This document shows positions 35,896-49,055 of a DNA stretch of 64,000 nucleotides, one piece after another. The translations under genes were made by a program, and so were the position numbers. The DNA comes from Hydractinia symbiolongicarpus (lineage: Eukaryota > Cnidaria > Hydrozoa > Anthoathecata > Hydractiniidae), in assembly GCF_029227915.1 (NCBI RefSeq), contig NC_079880.1, positions 13,412,001 through 13,476,000 of the forward strand, in the 5' to 3' direction. The notes beneath the pieces were generated by a model. That model worked only from the letters and a program-made list of their open reading frames with translations, was not told where the DNA came from and did not search any database. Within the stretch, counting starts at the first letter, position 1, and the number at the start of each line of letters is the position of its first letter.

Positions 35896-36861
35896 AGCAA
35901 TTAACTTCCACTCTGAATGTTAGACCTCATTGTAAAATTTCTATTAGGGTTGTCTTGGCAAAGTCATTTGCCACGTAGGCAAGTCATAACATGTGGCGCC
36001 GTAATAATTTAATAAACCCTACAAAAACTAGTTGAATTTAAAACATGCTGACGAAAAAAGTAGAGTTTTAAAGTTTATTTTGTTATCTTTAAAAAAGCTT
36101 AAGATGTCAATGCTATGACTTGTCAACGTTCAATTAATGTTTCCCGGGGATAAAAAAGGTAAGAGTTGATTTGATCTAAAATTTAAGCTGAAACGCTTAT
36201 AATTAGTTAAAAGAAATCAGTAACTTGTAAAAAGTGTAAACAGATAGATAAGTCTAACCAACAATAAACCTTGAGCTGATCCTGAATTGTTAAATATATC
36301 ATAGCTTAATGGAACAAAAGCTGTTTACCAAGCCGAACCTGAACAAAACATGTTACTTTATATTCATCTACTACTGCGCTGGCATAGGTTTCTTGGCCTG
36401 TTGATAAATTTAGACGTCTTTTTCAAAGTTATTGGAAACTATAAATAGAATCCGCCTAAAGAAAGACCGAGTTCAAGTTTAATTATCTTGTATAATCCCT
36501 ATGGGTAAAAGAACAATCCACTCAAAATAGGTTCTGCGAGAAAATTGTTAATATTAAGGATTTCTCCTCAACTCATTTTCTGTTCAAATGACTCAATTTC
36601 CCAACGACTGAACGACGCAATATTTCACCATAAGATAAAATGTTCGGTAAAACGTTAAGAACTAGTTAAATACCCTGTGGAAATAACCATTTGTTTATTG
36701 AGGCCAACACATAGTGAGGTCACCAATGAGCTGCCTGTATGTATATATGACGTCAACAATGGGAACCGTGAAGAAAATATTATTTTTGAAGGATTTTTGA
36801 TTGCTTCAACACTTGGGAGTTGGCCCCTTGTTCGCTCCCAGGCAGCACAAAGTGCCTCGAA

Positions 36862-37560
36862 CTTAAAGCAACAATGAAATAGCCTCACTATTCACATTCA
36901 ATGTATTGTCGTCAGTCTAAAATATTGGCAAATGAGATGTAAGTTTTTCCTCTACATCAAATAAACACATCCACCATGCTCGTTAGAGATTAGGTGTATT
37001 ATTATCTTATGGTAATTTCTATGGATGATTCCGAAAAGCATTTAATGTACATTTAAGCAATTGCTTTTATTTATCTACCTAACAGGGTGCATAAACAACC
37101 TTGATCAAAACAATTTCTATGAGTTGATTTCATGACAATTTATTATGTGCTGTCACTCGCTTTCACTTAGTGACAATCAAGTCGCAATAATCACTTAACA
37201 ACAGGATGCTATGGTTCCAAGCTAAGCACAATCAGTATAACTCGTAAAATATCAAATTTTTGCAATCATAGCTGGCTCATATAAGCTTACTTTTAAAAAA
37301 TCCTTTAGAGAGAACTAGCTAAGTCACAAAATTTCTGTAATAGTGGCACTCCCTATTCATTTTCCTGTTTCTATCTTTTGACATTATTCAGTTGACATTT
37401 TGTGACTATTATTGCGTTTATATCTGCGATTATTTAGATAGTATTTTGGCACTTGGCACCAGATCAGATTAAAAGATAATTGCTCCAAATTACCTTGACA
37501 ATTTTTATAAAAAAACCTTTTAAATCAAAAACACTATAAATCCGGATTACTTAAAGATAT
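36862..37560. repeat. Duplicated block A, copy 1
   Basis: It starts CTTAAAGCAACAATGAAATA and matches 39144-39775 closely throughout. The second copy lacks about 55 bases around 37160-37210. Confidence 0.8.
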
Positions 37561-37879
37561 TTCAGCGAACTTATCAGATATTTGTTATACTAGTAATCGA
37601 TATTCTAATATTAATTTACTCTTTTTAGACTACTTTTTAGACTAGAATACTAGCAAGTTTCATTATTCTAGCTTTACCCAGTTAAGATTGAGCGTTAGAG
37701 TTTGAAGAAATAAAAAACGTAATAATATTTCATGGCAGTCACAAAATAAACTGAAAACGAAAGAAAAAAAATAGATATTTAAACCCTAAAATCTGCTAAT
37801 GTAACTACTATAACAATAATTACCAAATAAATGATATTAAAAAAAAATGATTGATAACTAAATATCTATGATGAACTCC

Positions 37880-38349
37880 CGAGGCACCAAGAAATATAGT
37901 TAGACTTCACGAATGTTCGAGTAAATGAGATTATAGTTCGAGTTAAGCGATTATTTTTAAAGGCGGGGCAACAGTTACTCGAAAAAGGTGCAATCTTGCC
38001 AATGAAGAAGTCATGCAAATCCCTTTCAAATTGACTTTTCCTTAAGAGACAACATTATCTATCTATATTACATCAGGAGTCTATAAAAACTAAAAAAAAA
38101 TAAAACCTGTTATTCATCTAGTCTTTGATTTGTCATTTTCCCTAGTAAAATATTCGGGTTATCCGAAGAATTTAGCCTAAAGGGGTCGATAAATAGATCG
38201 ATTTAACGAATGTTTGAGTTATCTGAGGTTCGAGTTAACCGGAGTTTTTTAATAAGAGTGAATTACTAAAAGTTCAAGGCACCCAAGAAAATGGTTTAAG
38301 GTAATAAACGTTGGAGTTATCCAGTGTTTGAGTTAATGGAAGGTTACTG
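37880..38349. mobile_element. Pogo/Tigger-like element (reverse orientation)
   Basis: It is the reverse complement of the 8.1-kb element type: TTCGAGTTAAGCG, GGTTCGAGTTAACCGGAG and TTGAGTTAATGGAAGGTTAC, ending CTG at 38349. It also shares the internal ATCTATATTACATCAGGAG. The left boundary is approximate. Confidence 0.5.
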
Positions 38350-38755
38350 CATACTCATTCTTAGTAACATATTTCACAGAACTTTTATAACTGTATTAAG
38401 AAAAGATAAGTAAGTTTCAGATAAACCTAAAGGAGAAGTAACGATTGATAACCAGTTGGACTTCAATTGCAAGAATATGAACTGTGTAAAGTTTTTACAT
38501 TTACGAGCCTTGTTTTTCGAGATATTTATGGTCGAAGTGGTACTATTGTCGCCACCATGACATTGCAATGAGGACGTTCTGTTCGGTAAATTACTAAATG
38601 GCGTGACGTCATTGCGCGGAGAAGTAAACAAATTTATTTTAAATGAACAGAGCGAGGGAATGCTGAAGAAAAAAATGAACTATGAAACTTTTCTTTCTTT
38701 TTTTCTTAGCTTTTATGTACAAAAGCATCTTTTAAGACAAAGGGAGATTTGCCAG

Positions 38756-38881
38756 AATTTGTGCGTTATAAACTTGTAAAATGTCAAATGATTATACACA
38801 ATAAAGTGCGCCAATTCATAAAATTTGTTTAAAGTTTTTTTGTGTTTTGGAAGTAGAAGCATTCCTTGGCTTATTTTTGAT
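38756..38881. repeat. Duplicated block B, copy 1
   Basis: It matches 39794-39919 from AATTTGTGCGTTATAAACTT to CATTCCTTGGCTTATTTTTG with few differences. Confidence 0.8.
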
Positions 38882-38893
38882 GATTTTGAAATT

Positions 38894-39149
38894 CAAAATG
38901 ATTTTGTCAATTTAAACCGCAGATAAATACAAAAGACGAATATAAAAGTCAGATTTTAGTTGTCAAAATATAAATATCGTTTATATTTTCACGGATGTTG
39001 TTGTATGTTATAATGAAATCTACAACTGATTAACATTATGTGTGAACATTTTGTAGAGTGTTTTGTAGGAAAACTAACTAAAAACATTATATATATATGT
39101 TTCTATGTAATAAAGACATCTTACATGTCACGAAAGCAAAATGGCTTAA
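38894..39149. repeat. Duplicated block C, copy 1
   Basis: It is almost identical to 41837-42090, from CAAAATGATTTTGTCAATTT to GCAAAATGGCTTA. It runs straight into block A copy 2. Confidence 0.85.
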
Positions 39150-39775
39150 AGCAACAATGAAATAGCCTCACTAGTTACATTCAATGTATTGTCGTCAGTC
39201 TAAGATATTGGAAATTGAGATGTAAGTTTTTCCTCTACATCAAATAAACACATCCACCATGCTCGTTAGAGACTAGGTGTATTATTATCTTATGGTAATT
39301 TCTATGGATGATTCCGAAAAGCATTTAATGTACATTTAAGCAATTGCTTTTATTTATCTACCTAACAGGGTGCATAAACAACCTTGATCAAAACAATTTC
39401 TATGAGTTGATTTCATGACAATTTATTATGCGCTGTCACTCGCTGCTATGGTGCCAAGCTAAGCACAATCAGTATAACTCGTAAAATATCAAATTTTTGC
39501 AAGCATAACCGGGTCATAAAAAGCTTACTTTTAAAAAATCCTTTAGAGAGAATTAGCTAAGTCACAAAAGTTCTGTAATAGTGGCACTCTCTGTTCGTTT
39601 TCATGTTTCTATCTTTTGACATTATTCAGTTCACATTCTGTGACTATTATTGCGATTATATCTGGGCTTATTTAGATAGTATTTTGGCACTTGGCACCAG
39701 ACCAGATTAAAAGATAATTGCTTCAAATTACCTTGACAGTTTTATAAAAAATTTTAATTTAAAAACACTATAAAT
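39144..39775. repeat. Duplicated block A, copy 2
   Basis: Near-identical to 36862-37560. It is directly preceded by block C and closely followed by block B. Confidence 0.8.
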
Positions 39776-39793
39776 CCTGATAAATCCTGACAT

Positions 39794-39919
39794 AATTTGT
39801 GCGTTATAAACTTGTAAAATGTCAAATGGTTATACACAATAAAGTGCGCCAATTCATAAAATTTGTCTAAAGTTTTTTATGTTTTGGAAGTAGAAGCATT
39901 CCTTGGCTTATTTTTGATG
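39794..39919. repeat. Duplicated block B, copy 2
   Basis: Near-identical to 38756-38881. The shared part ends at TTTTTGATG. Confidence 0.8.
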
Positions 39920-41836
39920 CGACGTTGAAGGATATACGTTAGGGTTTTTAAATAGAATGGAAAAAAAATTCGTGTTGGGATGTACAAACAATTTACCAAG
40001 CAAGTTTTCAAATTCCTTGCAGCATTTTTCCATATAAAGAGCCTAAATAAAAAACTCTGTGCTAGGGGAATTGTAGAAAATCCCATGCTTTTTTTCTGTT
40101 GTCCATTAAAGTATTGAACACACACACAAAAAAGGAATTTCCTCTGCACCAATACAAATTTTTAGGTCTGTAATGCAGACAGTCGTTTTTCTTCTAAATG
40201 AAAGAACCTTAAAAGTTACAGCGCAATTAAAAATTCAGATATATCCAGTAAAAATAAATATACGACCATGAATTTTGATGCTATTTTAAGAAAACCATGA
40301 TTAAAGGTGCGCCAAAAAGTTTGATTTCTGATTTAGTACTGATCAAATTCCTTCATACGATGTGCGATGGGGTAGACATGAATTTGATTTGGTCAAAAGT
40401 TAGGTGCAAAAAAATTGTTCCCATGTCACAAAATTTGACATTAAAGGTATTTGAACACACTTTGATAACTTTTTTCAACCAAATAAATTGGTAGAACCAT
40501 GGGGCCTTAAAAATAAATCCAAACATTAACAAGCGGTGATGGGGGTCTATCTTTCGGTACTCTGGGGGGTGGGGGGGGGGGGGGGGGTACTCACTAGTAA
40601 AAGTACTAAGCAAAAGAAAAAATAAGTTGCTGCTAAGTATCTTCTATTTTACCAGGGGCTTTTATTTATTATTTTTTGTTCTAAAACAATGCAATGAATT
40701 TTGTTGGACAAGACACAACTTTACTCGTTGTTTTGATAATAATTGCTCATATTTATTAACCGTTAAAGGTCAAATTCCATTTATTTGCGGGTCAAGACAG
40801 TCCAAACATATTTATGCTATCTATAATACTAATCTATAACACTTAACCACTTCAATGAGTATCAAAAACCATACCCAAGAGATATAAACTGCTTTTCCAA
40901 GGCACCCTACGTCATCTATTACAATGCTATTAGTGGTTACGAAGGTAAACTTACTACTACGGTAGTATCACTGAGTTTACATTTCATTGTTTTTTACCCA
41001 GCTTTTCCATACATTCTAAAGCACCACAACAATAATTTTCGGTATGATTTTTTTCATTTTGGTCATGTGATGTTGTTTAAAATAGTTACATATGCTTCAG
41101 TTGAATCACCACGTACGGTCCCATACCTATATGATGATAAAAAGGGGCGTGGTTCAAGGTACCAAGGGAGAGGGCGGGGTGCATGGTATGACTTACGTTT
41201 ATAAAATTGTCACATGAGATTAACATTTTTGATGGACACATAATTTGAGGCATAATTTGAGAAGACACGAACCAATTTTCTAATTAAAACGGACATCCCA
41301 CTAATCAGATGAGAAAGTTTAATCACTTTCAGCTTTTTTTGAATACAGTTGTAAAGCCACGTCATCGATGGAAAAATTGCATCACTAGTATGAAAGAGAA
41401 ACAAGATGCCTCATTGGCCCAAACTTTGTAATTCCTAGATGACAAAATTATGTTGAAATGGTAGGGCAAATCAAGCCGAGATATTATAATCGACGAATTA
41501 TCAACAGACGATATAAGACCTCTAAATGTACCAGAAAACTCTTGGTTTTTTTCGTGTAGCCATTACACAATGTGGGAACAACATAGTTTCTCACCGTTAC
41601 TGGAAATTAAGTCTCATGATATACGAAAGAAAGCGCACGCTTTAGCGAGAAAGAAAAGTTTACGAATTTTTTAATGTCATTTTAGCGAGTAAATTGATGC
41701 AAAAAAATGTCCTGGCATATATTTCCGCAAGTGGGAAACCCCCAAATAGTTCTTACCGGGACCAGAGTAGAAGTTTCACTCAGAAAAAAATGTTAAATAT
41801 TCTGCGAGAGTAATTGATTTTGCAAAGCGTATTGTG
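39920..41836. other. Gene-free stretch with a long G run
   Basis: At 40564-40587 six G, a T and seventeen G occur in a row, a candidate quadruplex and a likely sequencing trouble spot. No gene is recognised. Confidence 0.5.
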
Positions 41837-42090
41837 CAAAATGATTTTGTCAATTTAAACCGCAGATAAATACAAAAGACGAATATAAAAGTCAGATTTT
41901 AGTTGTCAAAATATAAATATCGTTTATATTTTCACGGATGTTGTTGTATGTTATAATCAAATCTACAACTGATTAACATTATGTGTGAACATTTTGTAGA
42001 GTGTTTTGTAGGAAAACTAACTAAAATCATTATATATATGTTTCTATGTAATAAAGACATCTTACATGTCACGAAAGCAAAATGGCTTAA
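41837..42090. repeat. Duplicated block C, copy 2
   Basis: Near-identical to 38894-39149, but here not joined to block A. That makes block C the probable independent mobile unit. Confidence 0.85.
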
Positions 42091-44239
42091 AAAATTTTCT
42101 CCTTTTATATGCGCAATTTTTAGTTTTCACAAAGGGATAATTACATCAACAGCCGCTATTATCGATCAACAACCAACTTGATTCGTACATATTATTTTGA
42201 TTTGTGATGTCTCACGGCGTACATAGCTCAACAAGATTCGTAAGATGACGGATAGAGTTTTCCTCAGAATAAGTAAAGACTCCACAGCTTCTTAGTTCAC
42301 AGAAATATGCTAAAGGGAATTTTAAGAAAGTGATAAGGCAAACCAGTACATTCAAGTTTTTCCTGTTGCGACCGTATTACCAGTTTTATATAAAAATTTG
42401 CACATTTGTCATGGACCCAGTTATTGATACAATAATGGACAATTTAAGTCCAACTTGTTTATCAATCGTTAGTTCTCCTTGTAGCAACGGGTGAAATTTT
42501 GTGAATTGTTCGACGGGTAAATTATGCATTTTTTACGGAGTCGGGTGTAGTGTCTTTCATTTTCTGACTGTATTATATTAGCGCATGCTCAAAGAGTACA
42601 AAATTGATTGATTTTGTAATATGGCGCTGTCTTGTACGAAAGGTGTGAGATAAGATAGTAGTGAGAAAGAGAATGAAAAACGATATAACAAAACCTCTAA
42701 CGTTAATACTGAAAATCATTTCTCATTTACTGACAAGAAGTTGTGAGATTTCCAAAGTTGAAAAATTTTTACCCAGGAGCAAACAAAAGCAAACAAGCAA
42801 GAGCGAACGTACGTGTCTTAGGTCCAACAAATGTAACTTGTCCTGAAAAATGTAATTTCTGGTTCGAATTAAAAAACCTAGCCTACAACCACCCACCAAA
42901 CAATCCAGGCAATGGCAGTTTTAACTATTTTACAAAGTTTAAAAAAAGCATCAACTCGCGAATATTCCGCCGTTCGTAGCCCGTCACCCCCATGATCGTC
43001 TGCTTTATGGAATCTTCACATCACGGCTCACGAAGGCAGCAAAGCGTAAGAAAAATTGCGAGTCTAGCGTTAGTAGCATTTAGCCCTTTCTAAGTGTTTG
43101 GATCTAATCAACTAACTTAAAGTCTATGTTTACAGTAAACAATAAGAAGTAAACTTTGAAAAGTTTAATTCGCGCGTATAGTAATGGGTTTTATAATTAT
43201 ATGTGGGAACGTACTTCAATATTTATGACCTTGTGTTAGTATATGTTTTGCATTTCTTAGCCTAAAAATTATAGTTAACCGTATATAGGATGTCACTTTA
43301 TCAGTATGCTCGTGTACTACATATATCTATATTTCCATTTAGCTGAATAGCCATATGTTACCATCATATATAGATTTTTATTCTTACGGTAAATATACTG
43401 GCTCAAATATTCACACACTATAGGAAGTCTTAAAAAATGTAATTTGAATAAGTAACGGAGTTTTGTTTGAATGTGGTTGATTTTTGTGAGTTTTTTTTTG
43501 TAGATAGCTGTTCTTTCAACACTTTTCCACTAATTCCATCGAACTAAATCTTTACAAAATCATTTGAAGAGGAGCATGGTTATAAAAATTTTTAAGTTCT
43601 ATTTCTGTTAAGCAGAATTCACCAGGCTTGTGAGAAAAATAGGAAAGATGCCATACTGTGTTGGCCGTTGGATGTTGCAGGGACTTGCCTGGTGACGTGC
43701 GGACCCTAATTGAGTGTGCGTAGCTTAAGTAAGCATTAAATGCTCCACAACTCCCCATCTACGGCATGACACCTACTGGTAATAATAAACAAGATATATG
43801 CCTTGATATCTGTGAGGCTAGCCATGTAAAATAAACACATTTATTCAACTAGTATATGAGCACACATTACCAATCAACTAGAAAGTCATTTTTTCTACTT
43901 TATATAGCTGTAACTAGATACTATATAACAAGCTTAGCCTGCAGTTCACATTAAGCTGGCCGGCTATTAGCTGCCATTACTAGCTAATTTTAGCTTTATG
44001 TTTCTCCACTATACCGGGCTAACCTGTAAGCCATGTTATTTCTCTTATTTAGCTATATGTAGCTAGCTATAGCTATTTAAAAGTCTTTGCTAGTAATATT
44101 AGTCTATATTGTTGGACTTAAGCATTCAGCGTGAATCATTGTAGATGTAACAAGCCATAAAACTCTTCAAGGACGGACTATATACGACTAGAATGTTTGG
44201 TTAGTTTTAACACACTTTCTTCCCAAAATAGTACAATTC
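42091..44239. other. Gene-free stretch
   Basis: Many TAGCTAGC-type words lie between 43900 and 44080. Open frames near 42661-42979 have no recognisable domain. Confidence 0.35.
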
Positions 44240-44653
44240 TATGGTTATGATATTTACTGAGTTTTCATGTTTATCTATTAGACACCTGAATGCGAAGTTT
44301 TTGGTCACATACCTCTCTGAGCCTTAAATATTAACCAAAAATAAATCCCTTAAATTTCTATAAATCTTAATAATCGAGAACTTCACAACTTTACTTCATC
44401 AATGCAAATCATTCTGTAACATTTGCACACGTGATTAAATAATTTTATTTGGCTGTATAGAAAGTTAAGCAGAATTTAAAATTCGTTCTAGAACTAAAAT
44501 AGTGGTACTTTTGACAAATCTTAAGGCTCCGAAGATGTCACAGAAAAAGCGCTAACATAGCAAAAAAAATATTACTGCCTATCAAGAAATCGCCGACCTC
44601 TCCACCCCCTTATCCGTTTATAATATGTTCTAAAAACCCTGGAACGTATAGTG
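44240..44653. mobile_element. piggyBac-type MITE, degraded inverted copy
   Basis: It carries the internal family sequence (TTTATCTATTAGACACCTG, ATAATATGTTCTAAAAACC) and stops at TTAA, 44654-44657. The terminal repeat is mutated. Confidence 0.5.
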
Positions 44654-44657
44654 TTAA

Positions 44658-46207
44658 CATGTGGACAGGTTGTGGTAGCTGTTGTTTCTTTCTTTGAAAT
44701 ATCGTGTAAGCTTTCGTGACATGGAAACAAATGGATACTTTATTATCAGAAACATTCGCAAAATAAATTTGTTGACACAAAATTTTATTTTGTGGAAATG
44801 TAAAAAGTTTCAACGGCAAAGTAAATTCCTCAATATTCTTTGATGCTAGTTTTATTTTCGGAAAATACTACTGATCCTATTAACCCGAAATAATAATAAG
44901 TCTTCAAATTTTTAAGATGAGAAATTCTAACTCTAAAATTGCACAAGATTTAAATTCCCACAAAATTAATTGAACGTTATCAACCATAAAAGATATAGTC
45001 CACGAAAATGCAAAAAAATTCACGATTTTATTTTTGACTTGTTTAATCTGCTTTCTACAAAAAATTATGAATATAAAGTACAGAAGTCGCTTTTTTCTCC
45101 CCAAATATAAATTAATAAGTTGCAAACTTTTGATATTTTGTGTAAAATATTGTGAATAAATACAATATGCAACACACCGGAAATTGAAATAGCAGAATTT
45201 AGTTGATTTAAATTTTATGCTTTTCAAAACATTTCGTAAAACAAGTGGTAAAGTATGAAGTTAAATTCAAGCTATTCTCAGAAGAAAAGAATCTCATCTA
45301 AAATTTACTTTGTGGCAAGCGTTGCTTCTAAACGTGGGCTATTGTTCACTGCAAGAAGGCACTGGTCATGTTTTTTTTCCCTTCTGACAAATTGAGCCCT
45401 GCTTTTTTCCCGCACATATGGAGAACTAGTCTGTTGAGAAATGTGTTGGAAGAAAGTAATAAATCTTTCTAAAGTGAATCTGAAACCATTTTTGGGTGGA
45501 AGGAGTTGTTATTTAAAAAAGACGTTAATTTACCAGGCGCCTCTGAAAAAAAGTGGTGCATAAATGTATGTGTATGTTTTCTCCGTCATCTCCATCAATT
45601 TATACAGACCTATTCGAACAGATAAATAAATATGTTATGATATATATAGATATAGATATATAATGAATGAAAAAAAAACTGTTTCCCAACGAGGAGCGGT
45701 GCACAAAGACGGCGAAGAAAAGCACAATTTGAAAGTGAGCTAATTTTATTTCAATGAAAATATTAGTTGCATACATGTGGAAAAATACAGAAAACATGAA
45801 AACAAGATCAGTTATGAGCGGATTTTTTGATACTATGATCATGAACAAAATTATTAAAACAAAGACAGATTTTTTCGTCATTTCTTTTAAACACGGACAA
45901 AAATGGTGAAATAGTCACGGCTCTTCACCTGACAGCGTTTTTTTTTATTATTGTTATAGAATCTTCTTTTTATTTAAGTTTTTTCTTGCACCAAGTAATC
46001 CAAATAATACATGTTTACTTTTAGATTCCCTAACAATCTCCACGTTCTAAAAAAAAGTTTTTACATTTTATCTGAAATGTCCTATGTCGGATTTCGTAAA
46101 GAACACGGTTTAGTAGTTGCGTTCGTTCTCGACTCGTCCCTTGTGACGTCCTAAATGTTAATTTTTAATGTCTAAAAAAGTGTTCTCAATTTCGTTGTAT
46201 TGTGCAT
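44658..46207. other. Gene-free stretch
   Basis: Very AT-rich open frames on the minus strand (44904-45227, 45600-45881) show no domain and no codon bias I can defend. Confidence 0.35.
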
Positions 46208-46210
46208 CTG

Positions 46211-46455
46211 TTAACTTGGGTCCCGGTTACTCGAATACCGGATAACTCGAATTTTCATTATATCGAGCTATCTTCTTCGATCCCTTGGACTTTCGGTAAT
46301 ACTTTCTTATAAAGAAACTTTGGTTAATTCGAACCTCTGATAAATCGAACATTCGTTAACTCGGCACATTTTCGTCCGCCCTTAGGGTAATTTTTCCGGA
46401 TAACTCGAACTTTTTACTCGAGAAAAAAAGATTTAAGACTAGATAAATGTTAGCC
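46211..46455. mobile_element. Pogo/Tigger-like element, partial
   Basis: GTTACTCGAATACCGGATAA and GGATAACTCGAACTTTTTAC match the 8.1-kb element in the same order. The right half is missing. Confidence 0.55.
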
Positions 46456-46600
46456 TGGGTAACTGCGCTTTCTTCGAAGATATCAAATTTAGTTTTACTC
46501 AAACAAAAGCTTCGATGCAAACAAATGCCAAAGTAAATCCCTAAAATTTAAATCTGCCTCAAAGGAAACCTGGAATTACAATCAACCAACGAGCACAAAG

Positions 46601-46655
46601 TTATTTAAGAGAGTAAGATGTGACTACGTGAGTCACATCTTACTCTCTTAAATAA
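46601..46655. repeat. Perfect 25-bp inverted repeat with 5-base loop
   Basis: The arms at 46601-46625 (beginning TTATTTAAGAGAGTAAG) and 46631-46655 are exact complements around ACGTG. Pairing stops at once outside the arms. Confidence 0.9.
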
Positions 46656-46659
46656 CACA

Positions 46660-48170
46660 AGAATTAATTATATTTTTTTGGGTGAATGAGGCCATTCACG
46701 CTCAAAACAAAGGATTGACTATGTGAGCAAAGAACAATAAAATTAAACAATCAAAAAGCGCGGTTAGTATTTTGACCGGAGAAAAATCGTTTGAGACCAA
46801 GCAGTGATAAACAAACGACTTTTTTTTAGTTTAGTGTTTGCCATATATATATACCACTAGTCCATATTATCACCAAATTTGAGGAATAAGAGTGTATGAG
46901 AAACTGATTTTTCTAGTAGTGCAGGTAAACAAACCATTTCCGGACAACTTATCATTTATAAGTAACTTTCTAAGCAGCTAATCTTGTTTTCACGTTACTC
47001 TGCGTTTTTACATGTGTAATTCATTGAACAAAGATGGATAGGGAACTAGTCTTGTTAACAACCTGTCCTAGACTGTTCCGACTTTAAAAACAAAAAATAT
47101 ATATAGTTCTTGAAGCAGAGTCAGGTGCAAATAGTGTCTTACAAGAAAGGTTAGCCCATCGACACTATTATATTTCATCTATCTATTTTTATTTCTGTGA
47201 ACACCTTCCATACGGCTTGGTATTTCCTTAAAATTATACAGAAGTTTGAGGCTGCATGTGCGTATTACCTAGACTACGTCATTTTATTAAACAAAAACAG
47301 TTCTCCATGTCATTGAGGTATGGGTTTCCTGCCGTGATAACTTTTGCACTGTCCTGGTTTTCTTGTGTATTGAAATCATTGACGCTTTTGGGCAAAGTTC
47401 CTAAAATGGTCCACAAAACGGTTCAAGTAAGATCTCTGCCATCTGAAAATTTTGAATGGCAACGTGTAATAAATAAACCAAAATCTATATCGACAACCTG
47501 TTCATAAATAATTACTTTTTATCATAAGTTTACTACTTTTCTAAATAAGGAACCGTTGTCTTTTAGTATTCTTTTGACGGTAAATTGAGCTACGAAAATT
47601 GTTGTTGCTATTTTTTGAGCTATATTTGGTGCCTAATATGATACTTATAATGTTTTAAGATGTTGTATTTGTCCCCAGTAATAAAAAAAATCACTCCCAT
47701 TACCTTGACTTTCGTGTAAGTCAATAAAGTTGAAAAAGAACAGCGGTTTTTTGGTCGCTTTACGTGATTTAATTTTAGTTAATTAATTATTGCAAGTTTT
47801 AGAAAAAATATAACTTATACGAAGTTAGTAGGTTCAAATACTTCGCGTAGATTATTAGAAAAAAAACTCAATAATAATTTATGCTCTCACCTTATACTGC
47901 TTCTCAAGGGCTTTTGTGTAGGAGACATAAAAAACCTGCATTTTATAGGAAGAAAACTAGAAGAAAAATATGTAACCTATTCCTCAAAAGGTTGAAAAAA
48001 ATTTTCTTTGGAAATATGTACCCTATCATTGATGTTAAATTGTCTTTTCATGAGTTCCATTTGAAGTATTTTCTCCACAAAATGTAGATGTCTGACTGTC
48101 AGTTCAATTAAGCTTTTATTGCCTGGTGTGGCTTTTAAAAAGTTTAGATGAGAGGTGTAGAGGTGTTGCG
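46660..48170. other. Gene-free stretch
   Basis: An open frame at 47256-47507 has no recognisable domain and no convincing neighbour exon. Otherwise nothing. Confidence 0.3.
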
Positions 48171-48176
48171 CAGCGA

Positions 48177-49055
48177 CGTCATTTTTTGTCCAATTTTTGC
48201 ACGGTGTTGTCTGTTTTTGTGCAATTTTTGCACAGTGTTGTCTGTTTTTGTGCAACTTTCACACAGTACCGGCATTTTTTCTACAATTTGTACACACTGT
48301 TGTCATTCTTGTACGACTTTGACACACTGACGTCATTTTTGTACGACTTTGACACACTGACGTCATTTTTGTACGACTTTGACACACTGACGTCATTTTT
48401 GTACAAGTTTGACACAGTGACGTTATTTTTTGTGCAATTTTTATACAATCATTTTTGTACAAGTTTGACACACTGACGTCATTTTTTGTGCAATTTTCAT
48501 ACAATCATTTTTTGTACAAGTTTGACACAGTGACGTTATTTTTTGTGCAATTTTTATACAATCATTTTTTGTACAAGTTTGACACACTGACGTCATTTTT
48601 TGTGCAATTTTTATACAATCATTTTTTGTACAATTTTGACACAGTGACGTTATTTTTTGTGCAATTTTTATACAATCATTTTTGTACAAGTTTGACACAC
48701 TGACGTCATTTTTTGTGCAATTTTCATACAATCATTTTTTGTACGACTTTGACACACTGACGTCATTTTTTGTGCAATTTTTATACAATCATTTTTTGTA
48801 CAATTTTGACACAGTGACGTTATTTTTTGTGCAATTTTTATACAATCATTTTTTGTACAATTTTGACACAGTGACGTCATTTTTTGTGCAATTTTTATAC
48901 AATCATTTTTTGTACAAGTTTGACACAGTGACGTCATTTTTTGTGCAATTTTTATACAATCATTTTTTGTACAAGTTTGACACACTGACGTCATTTTTTG
49001 TGCAATTTTTATACAATCATTTTTTGTACAATTTTGACACAGTGACGTTATTTTT
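48177..49055. repeat. Octamer-bearing minisatellite: 30-bp units evolving into 57-bp units
   Basis: The left part (to about 48420) has about 30-bp units such as TGACGTCATTTTTGTACGAC. The right part has 57-bp units that add TGTGCAATTTTTATACAATC. TGACGTCA occurs ten times (48328, 48358, 48388, 48473, 48588, 48701, 48758, 48872, 48929, 48986) and TGACGTTA five times (48418, 48531, 48645, 48815, 49043). Both unit lengths divide by three, so long frames stay open on both strands; these are by-products. Confidence 0.9.

Noticed and set aside
36655-36888. Overlapping open frames on both strands before block A
   Set aside because: Neither shows a domain, and the plus frame ends within the duplicated block; chance is more likely.
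44904-45227. 107-codon minus-strand frame
   Set aside because: It is low-complexity, rich in Phe, Ile and Lys, as expected from random AT-rich DNA.
47256-47507. 83-codon plus-strand frame
   Set aside because: It has a mildly protein-like composition but no recognised motif or partner exon.
48177-49055. Possible CRISPR-like array
   Set aside because: There are no unique spacers of constant length; the units are end-to-end diverged copies, and the genome is eukaryotic.
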